Positions 1 to 5,681 of a stretch of DNA of 19,095 bases are shown here, piece after piece. The position numbers and the translations under genes are program-made. Positions within the stretch are counted from its first letter, which is position 1; each line of letters begins with the position of its first letter. The notes beneath the pieces were generated by a model, which did no database searches, was not told the origin of the DNA, and saw nothing but the letters and a program-made list of their open reading frames with translations. The stretch is from Desulfurococcales archaeon (GTDB lineage Archaea > Thermoproteota > Thermoprotei_A > Sulfolobales > Desulfurococcaceae). The stretch is from positions 1 to 19,095 of the forward strand of contig JALWQP010000083.1 in assembly GCA_027083045.1 (NCBI GenBank). Direction: 5' to 3'.

Positions 1-658
1 GCTTATAGTCCAATGTAGTGTATGGGGCAAGTATAGGGATCTTTGTTGGTCCAATCATTTTTACCAGCTCCTCAATCTCTCCATCGGTGATCATGGACTT
101 GATTGTTTGGCAGGGAGCAGCTTCTCCGATGAGTATTGTTTCTACAAGTCCTCCTGATTCTCTTCCATAGCAGAGAATGTGAAGTTTCTTATTCTCAGTC
201 TTGATCACTGATTCTATTTGTGAGCATTTCTCTTGCTTACTTATGTTGAATAGGCGTATCCAGCACTTCTCGGTTTTTACAACTATTTCCGTGTTACGGC
301 TAATCGATACTCCTAGATCCATTGTTTCCATGAGTGCAGGATATATTGATGATAATGGGATGTATTTGGGGCCCCGTATCTCCTCTCCCTCAACATCAAT
401 GGGACCGATTATTGTTACCGGTATTTGTATTGCACCGATAGGCCTGTAAGATATTCTTCCCTCTGTATCGACGAAATCCAGTATAGAAGAGCCTGTTGCG
501 GAAAGTGATATACCGAGTTTTTTCTCAAAAAACTTTCTCCTTATCAGCGCGGCTAGGTTTTCATTATCGAGTTTCTTCTCCAGTTCTTTTAGTATCTCAT
601 CGGATTCTCCTATTTCCTCGAATATTTTCTTGATATCCTCATTGCTTATTTGTCCCAA
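1..658 (-). CDS. HMG-CoA reductase-family paralogue lacking the catalytic Glu (partial, runs off the window)
   Basis: An open frame runs from TTG at 658 to the window edge (219 codons, 3' end missing). Residues 36-109 follow class I HMG-CoA reductases by eye. An arginine-rich helix (ALIRRKFFEKKLGISL) leads to GSSILD, then IGAIQIPVTIIGP (residues 74-86, like IGxxQIPxGxAGP), then YIPLSSIYPAL (99-109, like YVPLATTEGAL). The catalytic Glu of the TTEG motif is replaced by Tyr106, and the ENxIG motif reads YRPIG. The remainder resembles the family little. The start overlaps the end of the DUF35 gene by 20 nt, with GGTG about 10 nt upstream, so it is probably the third gene of the operon. I infer a non-catalytic or regulatory relative. 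Family assignment is fairly sure; the function is unknown. Confidence 0.65.
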   Translation of the reverse strand, partial: MGQISNEDIKKIFEEIGESDEILKELEKKLDNENLAALIRRKFFEKKLGISLSATGSSILDFVDTEGRISYRPIGAIQIPVTIIGPIDVEGEEIRGPKYIPLSSIYPALMETMDLGVSISRNTEIVVKTEKCWIRLFNISKQEKCSQIESVIKTENKKLHILCYGRESGGLVETILIGEAAPCQTIKSMITDGEIEELVKMIGPTKIPILAPYTTLDYK

Positions 659-1067
659 TTGATCCTATCACCGGTCTATAAGCTGTAGCATAGTGTATTA
701 GTCCGGCTTCTCTATCTTCTTTTATCCTTCTAAGGACAGGTTCTACTATTAGTTCTTCCTTTATCTCCTCCGGGAGTATATCTGTGAGTGGCGCTATTAT
801 GTGGGTTTTTGTCTCCAGGGTTTCTAGTAGAGCTATGATCCTTGGTCTCTGCTCTTCGAAGCCCTCCGGGGCTGGGTAGATTATTGTCCAGGAGATTATC
901 TTGGCTTTCTCACGGTCAAGATAGTAGTCTTCGAGCTCTGTTGAGCCACAGTATCTGCAGATGTTTGATGGTGGATAGTTTACACGGCCGCACTTAGAGC
1001 ATTTCTTTGCGTATAGTCTGTAGTGGCTGTGTCTTTCCCTCCAGTACCTTGGAATTGAGAATCTCAT
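639..1067 (-). CDS. DUF35 zinc-ribbon/OB-fold acyl-CoA-associated protein
   Basis: This 142-residue protein has the DUF35 layout. An N-terminal helix is followed by a rubredoxin-like zinc ribbon with Cys23, Cys26, Cys37 and Cys40, then an OB-fold of about 90 residues (from IISWTIIYPAPEGF). In archaea DUF35 proteins bridge acetoacetyl-CoA thiolase and HMG-CoA synthase in one complex and help pass the intermediate along. That is family knowledge; here it is supported by position, because the gene begins 6 nt after the HMG-CoA synthase stop codon. The ATG at 1067 has a GGTGA ribosome site placed right after that stop. The usual thiolase neighbour is absent from the visible part of the cluster. 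The cysteines and the neighbour make the call strong. Confidence 0.87.
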   Translation of the reverse strand: MRFSIPRYWRERHSHYRLYAKKCSKCGRVNYPPSNICRYCGSTELEDYYLDREKAKIISWTIIYPAPEGFEEQRPRIIALLETLETKTHIIAPLTDILPEEIKEELIVEPVLRRIKEDREAGLIHYATAYRPVIGSIGTNKQ

Positions 1068-1073
1068 GGGCTT

Positions 1074-2132
1074 TCACCTTATACGTGTGATTATTCCTCT
1101 GAATTTTGCATAAGTTGCATAATCGATCAAATATTTTCTATTGATATAATCATCGACTTTCGGTGCCTTGCCTTGTTTCTCAAGGATTTTATCTGTCACT
1201 ACAATACTGTATGCATCACTACCTGCCCCGCTTCCGAATGGTGCTAGCAATATTCTTTGTCCAGGCTTCGCTATGTCTAGGATTCTTGATAGGCCTATTA
1301 GTGCTGATGAGTTGTAACTATTACCAATGTATGGTGTGACTAGGCCTGGCAGTACCTTCTCTTTGGGGAATCCCAGCCTCTTTGCTACGGCCAATGGGAA
1401 TTTACCGTTTGGCTGGTGAAAGACTGCGTAGTCGAAATCATCGACTTTGAGGCCTGTCTGTTCTAAGAGGCCTTTAACGGCGTTTACTATATGGTGGAAG
1501 TATGCTGGTTCGCCAGTAAATCCTTCGCCGTGTAACGGGTAAGGCTGATGCGCTCTGCGCCAGAAGTCCGGAGTATCAGTGACATAGGTGTAGCTTGCCT
1601 CGAAAACCGCCGCTGCTTCTCTCGCAGGACCTGTTACGAGCGCTGTAGCCGCTGATGAGGCTGTGAACTCGAGTATATCGCCCGGATTGGCTTGGGCTGT
1701 ATCGCTACCAATAACAAGAGCATATTTAACTAGGCCGGATGCAACAGCTCCTATGCTTATTCTCAATGCCTCGCTCCCTGCTCTACAGGCAAATTCGAGG
1801 TCTGTAGCCATTGTATCTGGTGTTATTCCTAGGGCTTCGGCAATGATTGTGGCTGAAGGCTTTACTGCGTATGGCTTGGATTCTGTTCCAAACCATACAG
1901 CTCCTATCTCCTTCGGATCTATACCTGCTCTTAGAAGGGCATTGCGAGCTGCTTCCCAGCCCATGGTTACAGCGTCTTCGTCTCTCCCTGCCACAGCCTT
2001 TTCAACCACGTTTAGGCCTCGTGGTGTTTCTGGGGCGAATCCCCATAGTTTTGCGATCTCTGATAATGGTAAGCGCCAGCGGGGAATATATGATCCCCAG
2101 CCGATTATACCTACGCTTGTCTCCGGACGCAA
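1074..2132 (-). CDS. Hydroxymethylglutaryl-CoA synthase (archaeal type)
   Basis: The enzyme condenses acetyl-CoA and acetoacetyl-CoA to HMG-CoA, the committed entry to the mevalonate route that makes archaeal isoprenoid lipids; it acts in the cytoplasm. The 352 residues match archaeal HMG-CoA synthase in length. Thiolase-fold landmarks are GTESKPYAVKPS (82-93), the nucleophilic Cys116 in DLEFACRAG, the active-site His239 in FHQPNGK, and GNSYNSS (270-276). The start is TTG at 2132, chosen because GGGTGA lies 7 nt upstream and the N-terminus (VGIIGWGSYIPRWR) is the family's first strand. It is the first gene of an operon with DUF35 and an HMG-CoA reductase relative. A TATA-like box at 2197-2207 could drive it. 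Confidence 0.93.
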   Translation of the reverse strand: MRPETSVGIIGWGSYIPRWRLPLSEIAKLWGFAPETPRGLNVVEKAVAGRDEDAVTMGWEAARNALLRAGIDPKEIGAVWFGTESKPYAVKPSATIIAEALGITPDTMATDLEFACRAGSEALRISIGAVASGLVKYALVIGSDTAQANPGDILEFTASSAATALVTGPAREAAAVFEASYTYVTDTPDFWRRAHQPYPLHGEGFTGEPAYFHHIVNAVKGLLEQTGLKVDDFDYAVFHQPNGKFPLAVAKRLGFPKEKVLPGLVTPYIGNSYNSSALIGLSRILDIAKPGQRILLAPFGSGAGSDAYSIVVTDKILEKQGKAPKVDDYINRKYLIDYATYAKFRGIITRIR

Positions 2133-2196
2133 AACGGCTTCACCCTTGATTCAAGTCTTAGGATATTATTGTGTTAGTAAAAAATCGCTTCTATGT

Positions 2197-2207
2197 TTAA
2201 TTATAAG
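2197..2207 (-). promoter_or_regulatory. Putative TATA box of the HMG-CoA synthase operon
   Basis: Read on the minus strand this is CTTATAATTAA, about 70 nt before the synthase TTG. It predicts a start near 2178 and a leader of about 45 nt that keeps the GGGTGA ribosome site. A weaker alternative, AATAATATCC at 2161-2170, would start transcription inside that ribosome site, so I prefer the upstream one. Confidence 0.4.
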
Positions 2208-2210
2208 GCT

Positions 2211-2220
2211 AAAATAAAGA
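2211..2220 (-). terminator. T-rich terminator after the permease genes
   Basis: The minus strand reads CTTTATTTTA about 10 nt after the stop codon of the second permease gene. Archaeal transcripts commonly end at such T-rich stretches without a hairpin. The tract is short and overlaps the promoter zone of the next operon, so the call is modest. Confidence 0.35.
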
Positions 2221-2229
2221 TGTTTATCT

Positions 2230-3810
2230 TCACCTTGTTCTCAGCCTTGGCTCCACTATTCTCTCTAGAGCCATTCCTATTAGTACGAATGTTAGGCTTG
2301 TTATAGCTATGAGTATACCTGGCGGTATTATCCACCACCAGTCAGTGATCGCGGCGTTCGCCCTCGCATCCGCGAGTATTGTACCCCATGAGGGCATGTT
2401 CTTAATTATGCCTAGCACGGCTAGCCCAGCAACTGTCAGTATTGCTGCTGGCACTGAGAACACCATGCTTGCCACAGCATAGGGTATCACCTGTGGTATA
2501 ATATGTAAGAATATGATGCGTTTGTTGCTCGCACCAAGACATTTAGCAGCTTCAACATATTGTTCTCCTTTAATTGATAATGTCATTGACCTGATTACGA
2601 TCGTTAGACCTCCCCACGAGAATATAACTATCGTCAACAGTATTATCCAGATAACGAGCACGGGGTTATTCGGGTAGAGCTGTCTAGCGATCTCACCGAT
2701 GATTATTAGTATAGGTAGTAACGGTATGTTACCCATCACGTCAACAGTCCTCTGTATGAACTCATCAACTAGGCCACCATAGTAGCCACTGATCGCACCA
2801 ACAATCACACCGATCACAGTGTCGAGGAACGCTACTACAAGACCTATCGATAGCGCTACCGGGAATCCGAAGTAAAGTCCCAGCGCTAAGTCTCTACCAT
2901 ACGTGTCTGTGCCCATGACACCATATACTGATCCCTTTATGACCACCTTAATACTACCCGCAGGTGGTGTCGCTAGTGCAACGGGGAAGTTCGGCAGTGT
3001 TACAAAGTATATTGATACAGCATATGTTCCTTCGAGTGGTACAAATGTAACGTTGCTGGCAGCTCCCGTCCTAGCAACTGGTTTGCCAAATACCACGTTT
3101 GATAGTTTATACACATTGCCCATTCCTGCCGCAAGATTTACGGTGACATTGTAAAGTTTCTGGAACGCCTTCTGGACCTCGTCGGCATTGATCACATTTG
3201 TCGGTGATATGTATAATGGATGATCTACATAGATGTATGCTTCCCCCGCTATGTTTTTCTCATAGAGTATTGATGGTGCCCCATCGTAGAGCACCATTTT
3301 TATACCGTCAGGACGCGTTATGGTAATAATTATTGTCGGTACCTTGTATCTTTCGCCGCTCGTAATATTGTATGCCCTATATCTATCCAGCAACTTGATC
3401 TTCTGTATCTCAAACAGTAATCCCGTTGGGAATACTTTCTTGTTCAAATTATAGTTCAACGTATAGTACAGCACCGGTACTGTATAGTATTGTGTTGTCG
3501 TCATATTAACCGCGTATTGGGAGCCTGGGATAGTTTGCTCGAACTGCTGTACTGCGGGAACACCTAGGTAGGCTACCCAGGAAGGGGGTACTAGCTTAGG
3601 GTTCTCCTGCCAGGCTTTAATGTCATTCCATAAGGCGGGAAAGTTAGGAGGTAGAACAATTACTGCTGAGATGGCGATTGATACTAGTACGACGAGCATC
3701 ACGATCCCTATTTTACCCGTACCGTACCTCCATACTTCCCTGAACCCTTCTTTGAGAGCGGTGAGCCCGAGCCTCTTTGATACTTTTTCCATACCGGACT
3801 TCTTGCTCAT
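2230..3810 (-). CDS. Peptide-type ABC transporter permease, DppC/OppC-like, with large extracytoplasmic insert
   Basis: This is an inner subunit of a dipeptide/oligopeptide-family importer; the substrate could also be a sugar, as in some archaeal members. TM1 is at about 33-53. A long extracytoplasmic part (about 54-295) precedes GTDTYGRD (300-307), the family's usual lead-in to the core permease domain. Five or so further helices follow, and the ATPase-coupling EAA loop is EAAKCLGASNKRIIFLHIIP (420-439). At 526 residues it is far longer than the usual 280-300, and the excess is the insert. The insert has RPDGIK at 166-171 and PLEGTY at 258-263, matching spots in the neighbouring permease. 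The stop of the upstream permease gene overlaps this ATG as TAATG, so translation is coupled. Confidence 0.9.
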   Translation of the reverse strand: MSKKSGMEKVSKRLGLTALKEGFREVWRYGTGKIGIVMLVVLVSIAISAVIVLPPNFPALWNDIKAWQENPKLVPPSWVAYLGVPAVQQFEQTIPGSQYAVNMTTTQYYTVPVLYYTLNYNLNKKVFPTGLLFEIQKIKLLDRYRAYNITSGERYKVPTIIITITRPDGIKMVLYDGAPSILYEKNIAGEAYIYVDHPLYISPTNVINADEVQKAFQKLYNVTVNLAAGMGNVYKLSNVVFGKPVARTGAASNVTFVPLEGTYAVSIYFVTLPNFPVALATPPAGSIKVVIKGSVYGVMGTDTYGRDLALGLYFGFPVALSIGLVVAFLDTVIGVIVGAISGYYGGLVDEFIQRTVDVMGNIPLLPILIIIGEIARQLYPNNPVLVIWIILLTIVIFSWGGLTIVIRSMTLSIKGEQYVEAAKCLGASNKRIIFLHIIPQVIPYAVASMVFSVPAAILTVAGLAVLGIIKNMPSWGTILADARANAAITDWWWIIPPGILIAITSLTFVLIGMALERIVEPRLRTR

Positions 3811-5468
3811 TAGTACCTCACCCTCGGGTCTAAGTATATATATAGTACTTCGAGGACGAACCTAGCGATAATATAGACTAGGGTTAGGACATAGGTTAAA
3901 CCAAGTATTGTTGGTACATCACCAGCCTGTATTGCTGCATAGTACAGTGAACCCATTCCCGGATAGTTGAAGACAGACTCTGTAATTATCATTCCTCCCA
4001 GGGAGCCTGCTAGAGCTAGTATTACGTATGTCACTATTGGTGGTGCAGCTACTCTTACAATGTATTTCTTGATAATGTCGCGCTCGGGCAGTCCCTTTGC
4101 TTTAGCTACCATTACGTAGTCTTCACGGACAATTCTTAGTACTACTGCTCTTACGCTGTATAGCCATGAGCCTAGGAATGTTATTACGATAGTGATAATC
4201 GGTAGTGCCGCGTAGTATATGATCATTGCTAGGTGATATGGTGGATTCTGGAGGAAGTGATTAATGTGATCGATTATCGGCATTGCTTGAGGCGGGAATA
4301 TTGGTATCATATAGGCAAACAACAATATGAATACCATACCTAGCCACCACACTGGTATGGCGTTGAACAATGCGGCGTAGCTAACCACTAATCTATCGAG
4401 AAGCGTGCCATAGTGATACGCTATTTTCGGCGCAAGAGGTATTGCTATTGCGAAACATATTATTTCTGCAATTGTAAGCATCACTATTGTTCTCGGGAGA
4501 CAGGCTAGTATTACAGCTGACACTGGTGCTGGAGCTGGAAGACCAGCAACACCAGTTACTGTGGGCTGTTTTGTCTCGCCTAGGTTGAAGGTGAGTGTTC
4601 TCCATACTAGTGGTAGTACTCTGTCGTACCATGGCTTATTGAGTCCATATAGTTCTTCGAGTTTTGCACGATATTGTGATATGAGTTGCGAGATCATTAT
4701 ACAGTTCTGAGGCGGGGGTATTCTTATGGCTACCTCGTCGACCGGCTTATTGACAGTAATGTTCGCTGGATAGATAAAGTTTACAACAAAATCATATTTG
4801 CCAACTAATGGTTTTAACGATATGCTAGTACCGTTCTTATAGGGCTCGCCATAAAGGTATGTTGCCGCCTGGCTTGCTGTCACGTTTATGCCGGGATATC
4901 TGGCTGACAATATCTTTGTGAGCTGTTCTGCTACATAGGAACTACTTATCTTAAGTTTGATCGGGGTTATCGACACTAATCTACCATTTACTTGAGTTGC
5001 ATTAGAAATTGTTGGAGAGCCTTCATATACTGGTACTTTTAAGCCATCGGGTCTAACAGCGATAACGAGTATCTTAGGTGCGTAGAACTTGTTGTTTACT
5101 TTGTATACAGTCAAGTTTATCAGAGTGATCTCTGGTAGACCGGGCGGGTTATGTATGGTTTTATAATTAAGCGATGGTGATGAGAGATCAACAGTTATAG
5201 CTGTTTTGTACGAAGAACTATTGATCGCTTCGAAATTGGTTGTACTAGCGGATATTTCCTCACCTAGAGGCTGACAATACATGCCTCCACGAGCCTTTAG
5301 CATTAGAGATTTCGTATATGCGTCCACCTTAGCGTTGATAATTGCTTTCCATACTGCTTCAGCATAACCGGTTGCCTCCATGATTATTCCTGTAAGGAAA
5401 ACGATGATAATAAGCGCAACAGTGAGTGCTACTGCTCTTCTAGCAAGTATAACGCCCACGCCTGCCAA
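3810..5468 (-). CDS. Peptide-type ABC transporter permease, DppB/OppB-like, with large extracytoplasmic insert
   Basis: This is the partner permease. TM1 (about 9-29) is followed by an extracytoplasmic region to about residue 250. The typical DppB segment LYGLNKPWYDRVLPLVWRTL (273-292) comes next, then the five-helix core, with the EAA coupling loop at about 453-470 (MVAKAKGLPERDIIKKYIV). Length is 552 residues against about 310-340 for classical DppB. The extra domain has RPDGLK at 139-144 and PLVGKY at 220-225, and looks homologous to the insert in the other permease. The start is TTG at 5468, supported by a very strong GGAGGTG ribosome site (5478-5484) 9 nt upstream. A TATA-like box near 5573-5584 suggests its own promoter in addition to any read-through from the binding-protein gene. 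Confidence 0.9.
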   Translation of the reverse strand: MAGVGVILARRAVALTVALIIIVFLTGIIMEATGYAEAVWKAIINAKVDAYTKSLMLKARGGMYCQPLGEEISASTTNFEAINSSSYKTAITVDLSSPSLNYKTIHNPPGLPEITLINLTVYKVNNKFYAPKILVIAVRPDGLKVPVYEGSPTISNATQVNGRLVSITPIKLKISSSYVAEQLTKILSARYPGINVTASQAATYLYGEPYKNGTSISLKPLVGKYDFVVNFIYPANITVNKPVDEVAIRIPPPQNCIMISQLISQYRAKLEELYGLNKPWYDRVLPLVWRTLTFNLGETKQPTVTGVAGLPAPAPVSAVILACLPRTIVMLTIAEIICFAIAIPLAPKIAYHYGTLLDRLVVSYAALFNAIPVWWLGMVFILLFAYMIPIFPPQAMPIIDHINHFLQNPPYHLAMIIYYAALPIITIVITFLGSWLYSVRAVVLRIVREDYVMVAKAKGLPERDIIKKYIVRVAAPPIVTYVILALAGSLGGMIITESVFNYPGMGSLYYAAIQAGDVPTILGLTYVLTLVYIIARFVLEVLYIYLDPRVRY

Positions 5469-5477
5469 GCTCTACTG

Positions 5478-5484
5478 CACCTCC
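5478..5484 (-). promoter_or_regulatory. Strong ribosome binding site deciding a TTG start
   Basis: The minus strand reads GGAGGTG, a near-perfect anti-16S match and the strongest ribosome site I noticed in the window. It lies 9 nt before TTG 5468 and fixes the start of the DppB-like permease. It may offset the weak start codon. Confidence 0.75.
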
Positions 5485-5572
5485 AGGGCCATGTATAGTG
5501 TAGGTTTTCCAATGGATTAATTTCTTGCTGACATTGAAAGAGACAATATCCAATGCTTATTCAATTCTATTT

Positions 5573-5584
5573 TTAATATAAAAA
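5573..5584 (-). promoter_or_regulatory. Putative TATA box of the permease pair
   Basis: The minus strand reads TTTTTATATTAA. It predicts transcription from about 5553 and a leader of roughly 85 nt before the DppB-like start. Together with the T-tract after the binding-protein gene it suggests the permeases are at least partly expressed separately, as is common where the binding protein is needed in excess. Confidence 0.45.
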
Positions 5585-5660
5585 CTTATCAGATTTCCAG
5601 TGGGAGTTGCTGAACAAAGAATCAAATATTGTATAAAGTATTGAGCTAAAGAAAAGTGTT

Positions 5661-5672
5661 TGAGAAAAAAGG
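5661..5672 (-). terminator. T-rich terminator after the binding-protein gene
   Basis: The minus strand reads CCTTTTTTCTCA starting about 10 nt after the stop codon of the binding-protein gene. A run of six T with more T around it is typical of archaeal intrinsic termination. It lies before the separate promoter of the permease genes. Confidence 0.5.
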
Positions 5673-5681
5673 TTAGGTGTT

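Noticed and set aside
1663..2217. 184-codon plus-strand open frame across HMG-CoA synthase
   Set aside because: It lies antisense to a clear HMG-CoA synthase with all active-site motifs, and its product has no recognisable features.
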